From: Holothuria scabra
Taxonomy: Eukaryota > Echinodermata > Holothuroidea > Aspidochirotida > Holothuriidae
NCBI GenBank assembly: GCA_037179385.1
Contig: CM074184.1
Coordinates: 14,774,001 to 14,838,000 of the forward strand
Length of the DNA: 64,000 nucleotides
Direction: 5' to 3'
Notes under the pieces: generated by a model
Database searches by the model: none
What the model was told of the DNA's origin: nothing
The model's input: only the letters and a program-made list of their open reading frames with translations
Part shown: piece after piece, positions 33,711 through 45,700 of the stretch
Numbering within the stretch: position 1 is the first letter of the stretch
Layout: each line of letters begins with the position of its first letter
Program-made: the position numbers and the translations under genes

Positions 33711-35192
33711 AATAGCACTTCCAACATGAAGATGACAACTACTTTACAAAAGCCATGCCTGCACAGTTGTTTATTATGACTGTGTAAATATTACAGTATA
33801 CTCTACTAGGCTGACCACTGAAAAGGAAGTGTTATGATGTAATGTGCTTCAATCTGCTTACTTTTACAGGTTCAGGTGTAATAATATTTTTTGGAAGGGA
33901 ATGAAAGTATTTAATTTAGTCCACTTGAAATGCTTTCAATGGGCAGCTGTATATGTAGTATGGGTCCCAACCTGCACAGACTGCCAAGAAGAAATACATT
34001 TTGAAATGAGTTACAGCCACTGTTTTAATCTGAACATCAGTAAGAAAAATCTGTATGTTTTTATTTTCTTGACATATCTGCATTTCTGGTTGTTAACCAA
34101 GAAATTATTTATGCAAAATTTGTCTTGCAATGTTTGAAAAATTATAAAACACAGAAAATGTGAACCATATTGGGGACAATCTAGCCCATCAAAATTCTGT
34201 CTAAACTGGTACCAATTGAATACTTGATAGTACTCTAAGCGACTGCACCTTCCAAATATGGAAGAATTAACAGCCAGAGATGAGGATTTACCCTTGAGTG
34301 CACAATTAAATTAAGTGGTCACATCACCATGTGATTGTACAAAAATATTCACATTGACATTACCAAGTTTATACTCAATTATATTGCTCATAGCTCTTTG
34401 TACTTTGCAATCAATTTGTGCATTTGTTTTGGTTTAGTTTGGAAAATCATAGCTGGTTCTTTCAAAACCAATTTCTTTCAGTGAAGTGTTTAGTGGGCCT
34501 AATATATACAAGGTCAGGTAGACGTTTAATCTCCTCTGCTTTGGACCAAAAACAAGGATAGGTCGTTGTGTGGTACTTCTCTAGGATAGAAAAATCCTTT
34601 TGAAGACTAATTTTTTATTTTCCTGTGAGATTCTCTCCTATGTTTGCTAAACTGTAACCCTAAAGAGTTTAATGGATGAGTGAAATGTTGCATGAAAATG
34701 ATACACCCTAAAATACTGTTACTGTATATTGCATGTGCCATATGGTATTGAGATATAAAAACTGTACTGCTCCTTGAAAAATTCATCAAATTAATACTTA
34801 GTATCATCCCATGGTCAGTGTTTAGTATTAACAAGCCACAGCTAGGGTACAATCAATTATCCTTTTTTTGTTTTGTCTTTTTTTTTTGCTAGTGTAATGT
34901 TGGAGAATGAACAAACCTTTGATCATCAAAATATTTCACATGTTGAAATTGTGACAAATAAGTTCATTATAATTTAAAACTGGATCTTCTGGATGTTATA
35001 AATTTTACACTATAAAACCTAAAAAGAATAATTTGAATTAGTGATGGTTTGTAGAATAATTTTGCAGTTTTTATTGATTTTATTAATTTTCTAGCATTTG
35101 GCAGTACTGATAACAATCCAGTGCCTCTTAACAGAAACAAAAAATGTTGTGACTTTCACTGGGTTATTAAAAGCAGGTCTTAAAGTGAGGTG

Positions 35193-35432
35193 TTTGGTAA
35201 AATGGTAGAGCAGACCTTTCTCATGTGGAAGACTTGGGTTCAATATCCAGGTGGAGTCATACCAAAGACTCTAAAAATGGAACCTACTGCCTTTGTGCAT
35301 GATGCTCCGAAAAAGCATTGGAGTAGGGAAAACACAAGCCAGTGCTTCACAACTGCGCAAAAGACCGACGGTGGCCGGCTCAACTCGAACCAATAGGTTG
35401 GAAACTGCATGGGCAGTAAAACTCCTCACTAA
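35193..35432 (+). mobile_element. tRNA-derived SINE, family B
   Basis: GGTAAAATGGTAGAGCAGAC (A box), GGGTTCAATATCCAGG (B box), GGAGTCATACCAAAGACTC body, GGGCAGTAAAACTCCTCAC and a CTAACTAAC tail. Confidence 0.7.
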
Positions 35433-36502
35433 CTAACAAATTAAAGTGAGGTGTAAAGCTCTAACAAATCAAATCAAATCTAGCTGTTGACAAAGTGCAT
35501 TAACCAGGCTTACTGAAATCATACTGTGGTGAAGTTTGTGAAGTTCAAATAAAGTTTTGATTACCATGAAAGATTTTTGCCTTTTGAAACATTTGAATTG
35601 ACAATAAAAATAGATAGATTAATTGGTTACAAAGTATTTTCTAACTTGCTTTTAAGTTTTGTTTATATATAGGTACAATGTTACATTAAGGACAACTAAT
35701 AGTTATTGCATCTATGTAAACAAAGATAGCCACGGTGTTGTTGTAACCTTCACTTGACCTTCTTTACCCATATACACCTTTACTTACCTTACCCTCTGCA
35801 TACTGCTGGCCCTTTTAAGGGTACCTCCCTGAGATGGAAACATTGCAGCCCACAGTTCTTCACAGTCCCAGTCAAACAGAAATTTCCAAATAGCACTCAT
35901 GAACAGTTTTCTATTCTGCTACTGTACATAGCAGTGTTCCTTGTATTGTGAGGGAATCAACGCCCAAATTTTTCCACCATTCGAAAAGCTCGTCTATCGA
36001 TGTTGCTGGTAACTATGCATCTACCAGCGTTTGACAGTTAATTGAAGGGCTTGGTTCTAGCGTTAATATTTGAAATTATATAGCTGTCTTACCAACCCGG
36101 TAGGCTTTCATTGTGTCAGAAATGTATCAATCAACTGAAAGTGATGGTATTTTAAAAAAGTTCTCACGAAAGGCAGTGCCTAGGTTGTATAAGAATGGTG
36201 TACCCTCTTCCTTCCATACCCAAACATAGATATATTTAGCATTTTAGAATTGTATATGGGAACATTTAGTTATATGGGTGCATCTTATTATATAGATGTA
36301 TAATAAAGATATTATAAAAATATTTTGTTTATTAAGCAAAACAAGAAAGAACTAAGTGGGGGGAAGGAACAAAAAATTTTTAACTAGTGAGTTATCAATG
36401 AAGTCTAAAGGTGAAACAGTTGAGAATTTTAACCCTGTGAGAGAAGAGACTGAAAAATTCCCCCTACTGCTAAAAGTTGTAGATTTCTCAATCTACAGCA
36501 AC

Positions 36503-36800
36503 TTAAAGGGCCAAACCTCTCACCCCAAACTGCAATTTTGGAACCCGGGTACCAAAATTCTCAATTGGCTCAGCTCTTTGATTGACAGCTAATTCAAACA
36601 ATGCAGAGTACCAAAGCAGATATTACACAGCATGAATAATACTGAGAGTGTTTTGATTATATAAATTGAGTTTTTCTATATTCACCTAGAAGCTGAGATT
36701 GTATCTGAATGAGGATGAATTTCAGACAATTGTGGGAGGGACGTAAGTAAGAAGGTTAGGAGAATTGGTACTGTTTGGGGTGAGAGAACTGGTCCTTTAA
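36503..36800. mobile_element. TTAA-bounded element, family 1
   Basis: TTAA at 36503-36506 and 36797-36800. Inner ends AGGGCCAAACCTCTCACCCC and, from the right, AGGACCAGTTCTCTCACCCC. This is one of the best-preserved copies. Confidence 0.75.
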
Positions 36801-36959
36801 TGCTTCCTTAAATGTTTTTTTTTTTTAAAAAAAGGTGATAGACACGTGAAAGGTGAATAAGATAAAGCTGAAGCCCCAAACCAGTGAATATGCCTCCATG
36901 CCTTAATTTGTTTGTAACATGAAGTCATTTCAGAAACTCATTGTGCAGGCCTGATTTTT

Positions 36960-37249
36960 TTAAGGCAGTCAATTCTCATCTTTAACTACAATTTTTGTAG
37001 AAGTCTACAGAAATTTTCAATTTGGATACAACTCTTTGATTGACGGCAAATTTAAAAGATGCAGAGTTCTATAGCTCTTATTATACAACATGTACTGTGC
37101 TGCTGGTGTTTTGATTACACAATTGGCTTTGTATACTCACCTTGAAGCAATAAACGGAGATTGTAATCTGGCTGAATGAGGATGAATTTAAGACAGTTGT
37201 GGTAGGGGCTTAAGTAAGTAGGTTTGGTGTGACGTATTACTGCCTCTAA
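36960..37249. mobile_element. TTAA-bounded element, family 1, diverged
   Basis: Left TTAA at 36960-36963 with AGGCAGTCAATTCTCATC. The right end reads GTATTACTGCCT then CTAA, a decayed TTAA. The interior has TTTGATTGACGGCAAATT and GAAGCAATAAACGGAG. Confidence 0.6.
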
Positions 37250-37489
37250 AGAGACTTTTTGTTTGTCAATTGGAAATACTGTAGCCAAATTAACATTGTC
37301 CAAAAAATGTTTGGTTGTCCATATGAAAGGGAAAAACCAAAGGGTTGTATATTTGTATTTCATATGTCTGTTATGTAGCTAACTACAATTTATTTTTCAT
37401 TTTTTTATCTTTTTCATTTCTATGTTTTAGTGAAGAATGGTAGTCCTTAGCATGGAAACAATTCATTACCCTTCTTAAGAGCAGTTTTT

Positions 37490-38759
37490 GATTCCTTGCC
37501 ATAGGCAGGCAAGGAATCTAGGCGATGGTGATTTTGTGTGTGTGTGTGTGTGAATGTGACGCTTTGGCTTTAAACACAAAATCTCAAGAAGGGTAAGTGG
37601 CATTAATCTCATATTGGGTTGGCCATATTGAGTAGATGATCCCTATTGTTATTGGTGGAGGTCAAAGGGTCATTTTGGGTCAGGAGAGGTCAAAAGTTCA
37701 AAACCTTGTGAACACGATATCTCAAGAACGTTATGTCACTATGCTCATATTTGGTGTGTGAGTTGGTCTTATTGAGTAGATGATCCCTATTGATTTTTGT
37801 GGACCTCAAAAGTCATTTGGGGTCATGAGAGGTCAAATGGTAAATTTCTTAGAGATTGCTCGTATAAACATGGTACCTCAAGAAGGACTTATGTCATATT
37901 TGGTGTGTGGGTTGGCCATATTGAGTAGATGATCTGCATTGTTTATGGTGGAGGTCAAAGGACATTTTGGGTCACAGGAGGTTAAAAGGTCAAAACCTTG
38001 TAAACACAATATCTCAAAAAGATTACATTCGACTATGCTCATATTCGATGTGTGGATTTGTTGAAATGAGTAGATGATCTCTAATGATTTTCGTGGAGGT
38101 CAAAGGTCATTTTAGGTAAAGAGATGTCAAAAGGTCAAAACCTTGAAAACATGATTATCTCAAGAACACTACATGTGACTATGCTTATATTTGGTGTGTG
38201 GGTTGGTTGTATGAAGAAGATGATCCCTATTAGTTTTTGTGGAGGTCAAAGGTCATTTGGTCATTTGGGGTCATGACGATCAAAAGGTCAAAGCCTTGTA
38301 AACACTGTATCTAAAAAATGCATGTAACTAAGCTCATCTGTAGTGTGTGGGTTGGCTCTATTTAAGTGATGATCCCAATTGATTTTCGTGAAAGTCAAAG
38401 GTCATTTGGGGTCAGCAGTGTCAAAGTCTGAAAAGCTTGTTTGCATAGTATCACAAGAAAGGTAACTTTTGTAGGGTCCTCATACTTGGCATGTAGATGA
38501 TGCATAGTGAATAAATGATCCCTATAGTTTTTGGTGGAGGTCAAATGTCACTTTGGTTCTTGCATACTGCAAAAGTTCACACATAGTATGTGGATGTGAT
38601 ATCGTGAGCAGAATTGTCGTTCTACTGTAGGTGGTCAAAGGTCATCCCGAATGTCAATGTAGGAAGCTTGGATGCCTTGCATATATTCTTTGTGGGTACA
38701 TTACTTAACACTGTCAATTTGAAAAAAAAGAAAGTTTTAAATTTCAGTGGCAAGGAATC
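37490..38759. mobile_element. 1.27-kb element with about 7.5 internal tandem units
   Basis: GATTCCTTGCC at 37490 is inverted at 37508-37518 and again at 38749-38759, giving ends that pair with each other. Between them, 37577-38670 is made of diverged tandem units of about 135-157 bp, each running from a CACNNTATCTCAAGAA-like start through GAGTAGATGATCCCTATT to GTGGAGGTCAAAGGTCATTT and AAAAGGTCAAAACCTTG. A TG microsatellite sits at 37535-37551. No coding capacity. The transposon superfamily is unknown to me. Confidence 0.65.
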
Positions 38760-39463
38760 ACTAAGCCTTTTAGCTTTCTGGTTACAATATTCATCCTTGC
38801 AGATGTAGAGAGCTAGCCAATTGCAAATACATGTCATTGGACAACCTCAAAAGAGAAACTGCTTTTTCGATGCAGTTTTTACCCATCAAAGATGATAGGA
38901 AGAGTGCTACTAATTGCAGCCTTGTGTATTGTCCAGACTTAAGGTTTATTGTAATGGGACTCAAAGTAGAGTCAACATGCAGGGGGTTAATTAATGGGAT
39001 GTAGTTGTGAGGCATGCATCATCTTGTAAGAAAATCGTATCACTTTGTTTTGCTATGATTACTCATCTCATTATTTGCTTTTTTTTGTATACTTTAATTT
39101 ATTTTCATGGAATATTTTAATTTTATTTAGCTCCTTCAAAAGCATCCCCTCTCCTCTTATTAAAGTACAATGATATTTGTATTGCTGTGTAATATAATTG
39201 CTCACAGGTCACACTTCTGGATGATTGTTTCATATGTTTGTGTGCCACAAATTCTGCAGTAGTCATATATGTCCTTGGTTGCCTACCAGTACAAACCTTT
39301 TATCTGATGTAGAAAGCAGAACCCTGGGTAAAGGATTTGTAGCCATGAAGTAACACCAGGGCTTTTCATTAAAAATTGACTTTTAGTGCATTTTGTATGC
39401 CAAGTGTGCATAACAAGGGTAGCAAATCCTATATACGTGATCATTGTTTTGTGGGGAAATGGT

Positions 39464-39765
39464 TTAAAGGCAGTCATTTGTCACCCTAAACTATAGTTTC
39501 AGTAAACATCAAAACTCTCAAATGGTACAGCTCTTTGATTGGCATCACATTCAAACAATGCATCATAGCTAAATTACACAGCACGGGCACTGAGAGTGTC
39601 TTGATTACACATTATGGACTTGTATGGCCACTGGGACAAGCCATAAAGCAATAAGCTAGGATTGTGTCTGGATAAAGGTGAGTTTTAGGACAAATGTGGG
39701 AGGGGCTAGAAGTAAGTAGGTTGGGGGAATTGGAACTGTTTGGGATGATGAAAATATGCCTTTAA
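39464..39765. mobile_element. TTAA-bounded element, family 1
   Basis: TTAA at 39464-39467 and 39762-39765. Inner ends AGGCAGTCATTTGTCACCC and, from the right, AGGCATATTTTCATCATCCC. It is nearly the inverse orientation of the copy at 1726 and shares its GGACAAGCCATAAAGCAATA segment. Confidence 0.75.
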
Positions 39766-40635
39766 TTAAGTCTTTTCTCCGAAAATGGCGACATTATTAT
39801 TTGTGCATTGTGGATAGTTTGTTATATTTGCAATGGAAGCTTCTTTAAATACTCCTAACTGTATTGCAGCTAACTTCTTGTGGAAATTAAGTTTACCAAT
39901 ATGAAGTTAGCCTGCGGAGCAGACTCTGTAGTAGCTGAAAGATGGCGCTCTCTCAAAATCATAATACACCTCTCTAAACAGTGTAATATACAGAGTCTGC
40001 AAACCTTCATCCAGTTTCCATTTACAGGAATCCCGCATTTTGAGGGACGAATTAGTAAACATAAGATGGTCAGGTGGTGCACGAAACAAGTATGAATAGT
40101 GTATTTTGGTACATACTGTACAACTTATACAAAAAACGGTGAAAAACCTAATTAGCTTTTGTAGGTGGAAAATGTGTACCAGGCCATACGTTTGATGCAT
40201 AAATATTACCTATCACGCAAGATATAATTTAGTATTTTAATTTTTGTCATGACGTCATATTTGGTGGTCATAAATGAGATTTGCTAGAAAGTTGGCAGGC
40301 TATTGTATGCCGTAGTTATGCCATGTGACTTAGTTGGAAATGTGGGCTGTTAAACAGTGAAGCCGTTGAAAGACTCACAGTATTATTTATAGTAGGGAAA
40401 GTAAGATTTTTGATATTTGAATGTAGTAGTTGAAACGCAAACACAATAGCCTTGCTAATATAAAGTAAACTGATACTGTGTATTGTAGTTGATATACTGT
40501 AATGTGAAAGACTGAAAGCCCAAAGGAGGTTTATGTACAGATCTTCAATTAGTATCAGTCAGAGTGGGGGGTTGAATGGGGAAGGGGTTGGTCAGCTGAG
40601 CTTTGTAAGTTCTGTCACATGACAGACTACCAGCC

Positions 40636-40887
40636 TTAAAGGGCAAGAGCAGTCACCCTAAATTATTTTGAAGCAATAGCAAAGGCTTACAATTTTCTTT
40701 TTATTTCTCTTAAAACTATCTTCCATTATATTTTAGGACTTGGCATAACCAAGGTAAACCAAGCAGTTACATATACATTTCACATTTCAGGAGGAAAAAT
40801 ATTACCACATGACTCCCAAAGGCCAATCATGAAACAGGACAGACTACTATACTGCTTCAAGTTGGGGAGACTGCACTTGCACTTTAA
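40636..40887. mobile_element. TTAA-bounded element, family 2
   Basis: TTAA at 40636-40639 and 40884-40887. Ends AGGGCAAGAGCAGTCACCC and, from the right, AGTGCAAGTGCAGTCTCCC, about 15 matching bases of 19. Confidence 0.75.
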
Positions 40888-41424
40888 GGAGATATTTTAT
40901 GGCTACCACATTTTTTAGGGAAAAATTATGGTTGCCAATAATAGTAACTAACCCCTGGTTCATTCCTCCAAATAGCTGCTTCAATGAGCAGCAGTTTTGA
41001 TTACCATTCTGGTACAACAGAATCCCAACAACTTTGGGGTTCAAATAACAACTTACAAATTCTGAAATAAGTGATAGCAAAAAGGGGATCAAATTACTTA
41101 TGGAGGATTGAAGGGCCACATTCCCTTTCAGTTTATCCTGAGGTAAACGACCATCAAATGTCGACCTTCATGGCCAAAATTTGAAGGCTAAAATGGGCAT
41201 ATAATTGATACTGAGAGCAGCTCTTGACGAGATTGAGCATAGGGTATTTTTTTGAAATGAGGTTGCTGAATGTGTGAACAGATTTATTGCCAAAACGTCC
41301 AAGCCTTCAAAAAATCATATTCCACATAAATGTGCAGATGGTTGTATTCATGATGAAACTTTCCTTCTTACTTTTTGTTACATCCTCTTTCTCTGCTTCA
41401 GGGAGTAAATGAAGCTCACTACAC

Positions 41425-41668
41425 GCACCAACTGCTTGGTCATGTAGTTAGAGCATCCAACTTTCAGTCGGGAGGTTGGGAGTTGGAGTCCTGTGTAGGT
41501 CATACGGAAGACTTAAAATATGGATCCTACTGCCATTGTGCTTGGTGCTCAGCATAATCAATGAAGTAGGGAAAACAAACCAGTGAGCCACAACTGGAAA
41601 AAAGGCCATGGCTAGCTGGACTTGAACCAGTTGGTTGGAAACTGGGTCGTAAAACTCTCACTATGTAC
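41425..41668 (+). mobile_element. tRNA-derived SINE, family B
   Basis: TGTAGTTAGAGCATCCAAC (A box) and GGGAGTTGGAGTCCTG (degraded B box), then GTGAGCCACAACTGGAAAA and TTGGTTGGAAACTGGG shared with the other copies. It is the most diverged of the three long copies. Confidence 0.6.
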
Positions 41669-42482
41669 ACACTTGATATAGTCAGTTTTCACATCTGATT
41701 AATTGATTGACAGTAACAGATACATTAACATACACAAAGAATTACATCACGTTTGGGGTTAGCTAACAGGTCAGTCAAGCATGTGCTAATTGCTTTTCTT
41801 GCAGTGTTAACACAATGAATGCACATAGCTCATTTGAGGGCATAGATCATGTAACAAACTCAGGTACCAGTTATGCCCCCACACCACTTTTGATCTACTG
41901 GGGTGTCTTTGTTACTTTCCCAAGAAGCAGCATCACATCACAGCATGATGTGTTCGTTCCATTTTACTCGAAAATGGTCGATATTGAGATGCCACTCCAT
42001 AGGTTCTTCATGAATATTTATTAGTATAGTTCAGTTGTGTAAGGTATTTCAACAAAAAGTTTGACTATCAGTATGAGGCATGAAAATTGGATACTGCATG
42101 CCTACTTGATACCATACCTTTCACTCCAAGTCTTACTATTTATTTACTAGATCCCTCTAAGAGACAAAAACATCTTAAAGGAAACAACAAGTGTAATGTT
42201 TGAAGCATACACATCATCGACCTGGTGGAGGACAGGACGGGTTTAGTCCCCCACTTTCCTGCCATAGGCATTTGGGACCACCTGAAATTGCTATTGTATC
42301 ATCAAAGATATTGGGCCACTTTAGTAATCAGCCATCCCCCTTCCCCCCTCCCCCCTCCTACCTCCCCCATCTTCAAAATTTGCTCTGCAGCCCCTGCACA
42401 TATGTGAATGTGCTGTAATTACACTATTTCAACTTTTTTTTTTTTGTCTCTAACAGCTACTCTTTACATTTTTCTCCAACAG

Positions 42483-42777
42483 GTACTGTGCCATGTGGTA
42501 TAATTCAAGGCATTGGTTTATTTCTTCCAAGCTCTGCTTGTTGAGCACATCCTGCTTCCATAGCTATGGGAAAGAGGGAGCCTGCAGCTTTGCAATTTCT
42601 CGTTTTAGACAAGAAAAAGTTTTGACAGGGCAGCACCAAAGCAGAAGGAATTTTTTGTCAGCTGTTTCTGCAACTGGATTTAATGACTATGAACTGGAAC
42701 GTAGGAGATTTAAGTGGGAAGTGCCAAAATACTATAACTTTGCCAATGTCATGGACTCATGGGCAGAGAAAGAAAGG
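42483..42777 (+). CDS. ACSM exon 1 (first coding exon)
   Basis: Acceptor TTTCTCCAACAG at 42471-42482; ATG at 42493; 95 codons to AGG|GTAAGA. It includes the targeting peptide and WEVPKYYNFAN. The acceptor 10 bases before the ATG implies an upstream untranslated exon. Confidence 0.88.
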
Positions 42778-45700
42778 GTAAGATATGTTGAATTCAGACA
42801 TTTATGACTGTCATTGCATGAAGCAGGTCATTAGCTTAACTTAGGGTGTTAGACTTACCTGGCTGTTTGGTTTTCCCAGACAATGAAATTGGTTATCCAA
42901 ACCATGTTGGAAAACCATTCCTTTGGTGGTGAGAACAAGAATTAAAAAAAAAAAACAGCTTGCTTTATAAATCTGTTTAAGACTTATTGACTGTTTTATA
43001 CTTATCAATTTTTATCATCAGACTTTGGTGTTAAAAAGTTTCTTCTCTCAAACATCACATGTATTTATTCTGTAACTAAGACAGATAAATCATGAGCAAA
43101 CCCACTTTATTGAATTTCAGCAACAATCACCACAATAGTCTAGGCCCTAGCAAAACAGTGTTTTGTAGTTGTGCCAAAAATGTTTGGAACAACATGACAA
43201 GTCAAAGACACAATCAATGTTGAACCGTTATTTTTACGCATGGTTGCACTTGAGAGTGATGACTCACCTTATCTGCGGGGACTAAGAGCAGAAACTGGCT
43301 ATTCCCTTTGACATTCTTTACTCCCCAAGTTGAGGAGAGACTGACCTATGAAGTAACTCTTTGTTTATGTGTTGCACGCATGCACACAAGCATTCATTGT
43401 ATCCGTTGGGGAGCATTCCCGCAGGGAGTAGGTTACGTGCAAAGCCTGTTTCTTCTGTGACCGCTTTTGTAATTCAAAGCCATACTACGGTCAGTTGTGT
43501 TTACTTCGTCCAAGAATGTAACTCTCTCCGAGAATGTAACTTTCAAGTCTCGATATGGACTCGTCTTTGCATGAGTAAAAATTGTGAAATGGCTGCCCAA
43601 AGGATGCAAAAATGTAGCAAAGCATTATTAAACCAGCTAACTGATGTGGGTTAAGGCATTTGAGGTGGTTGGCTTGACAATCATTTCTTATGGCAAGCTG
43701 TGCAAAGTGGAAGGAATACCGTCAGAAGTACTCATGTAACTTGCTAGTTAAATAATCTATACATTTTTGGAACATGTTGGTTCTTGGTAGTGTAATCCTC
43801 TGGACTTACGCCATTAAATGTCCCTTCTCTTTTTTCAGCTTCGTGCTTTTGGGATTTTTGCAGCATGGAAATGATAAATGATTTTATTTTATTAATGTAG
43901 TAAATTTTATATGTGTATGTTTTGTGGTAATTTATACACAAGATGCATAGGAAAGAAAGCATTAATCTCATGCTTGTGTGGTAATGACAATTCATCACTT
44001 TGGGAATTCAAAGGTTATTTGGTTTCAGCAAAAGTTGAAGGAACTAAGTTGAAAATGGCCTCCTCCTTAATTTTAAAAGGCAACTTTCTTTTTCCAAATA
44101 TGGCAACCACAAAGGAATGGTAAAGGTCAGCTAGAAAACATGGAAGCCAGGTCATGAAACTGTAGTCTTAATGAGATGGTTGTGCATGTTTACATTCAAA
44201 AGTTAAGAGCAGAATTGTCAACTCTCCATCTCATCTGAGATGTCTCAAATTTTGTAGTAACTTCTCTCATTCTCATCAGTGGTGTATGAATGTCTTAAAT
44301 TAAGTACATATAACCTTTGAAAGGATTTAAAGTCTGGTTATGTAGAATCAGAATCAACTTTACAGAGCAGCAATGGCTAATAGTTCTGGCTTTTGTCATG
44401 AAGTATTTCATAAACAAACTTTCCATGTACACTGCATTTTTCACTCTCTTTCTTGCATAGTAAGTACTTTATATGTGAACTCTCTCTTGATTGTGTCCTT
44501 GCCCTCTCTTCCCCTCTCTTCTCCCAGCCCAATCACTTTTCCCCATCCCTACCTCAGCGGTTAACCTACCCTTAAAAAGTGGTCACACTGCAATGAATTC
44601 TGATCTGATTCCAATCCAATTTTTTCAGGATTTTGTAAGAGTATTCTTAAACTCTGGTTGGAAAAAGCCAAAGACTTGCTAACCTATGTAAATTTATGAG
44701 TTTTACCACAGGACAATGAAAATTAAATTTATGCTTATTATTAATAGACAGATTTATTTAGTCACGTTGATAGACAGATTTTATCAGACTACGTTGTCTG
44801 ATAAAAAATGTATGTCGGTGTGACATCATGAAAAAAATCGTTTGGCATTTTATTTTCATAGACATCAGATGCAAATCATATATTTACTCTGATCAACAAA
44901 TTTTTGGCTCTCTCCAACCACAGATGGAAAAGATTTTAACAAACCCCCGAAAACATCAGATCAGAATTCAATCGGAATTCTTTGTAGTGTGACCACTGCT
45001 GTGCCCTTCTTTTACTGGTCTGTGTTGTATTTTTTGTGTGATATTTAAAATTATAAGAGTTATTAGAAGTGTGCAACATATTTAGTTCACTTGCCTTGTA
45101 TACATTCGCATCTTATCGATGTATTATCATTTTCTTTAAACCTAATAGAATGGTCAGAGATTGACATCAACTCCAGCCCTTTGGTGGGTTCATGAGAATG
45201 GACAAGAAATGAAGTTTTCATTCCAAGATATTCAAGAACAATCAAAAAAGTATGATCATTATTTTGAGTTTAAGTGCATGAGAATGCTCATTTACTATTT
45301 ACTTTATCAACCACTTCCTAAGGGAACCCCATCAGGCCCCTTAACCCTTTTGCTACCCATGGGGGTCCATCCTGCCATACTGAGCTACAGTATGTATTGT
45401 GTTAAGCATACCTGGTAAAAATGTTTGGGTTCCACCAAATGCCATGTTTTTGTATGGATTCTGGGCTCACTATGTTTGCACTTGCTCTGCCACAAGAGGA
45501 TGTGTATTTGTACTAAAAGCATCTCCTCTTCAAGCCTATTTCATGTCCAAAACATGATTACGCAACATAGATATAAAATGAGGCATTCCAGGACCCCCAC
45601 AGTTGAGTTCTAGTAAATGGTTTTGCAGCCAAGTCATATGTACAAATGGTAATTTAAGGTGTTGCAGGGAAACCATACATAGGGAAGGGGTGAAGATTTT

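Larger units (their letters stand above)
33442..42482. other. Divergent intergenic region between copy B and the ACSM gene
   Basis: 9 kb that should contain both promoters and both 5' untranslated exons; I could not place them. It holds a partial family 1 element (33578-33710), two SINEs (35193, 41425), three family 1 elements (36503, 36960, 39464), the tandem-repeat element at 37490-38759 and a family 2 element at 40636. An 11-bp inverted pair GCAGACTCTGT / ACAGAGTCTGC lies near 39918-39998. Confidence 0.5.
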
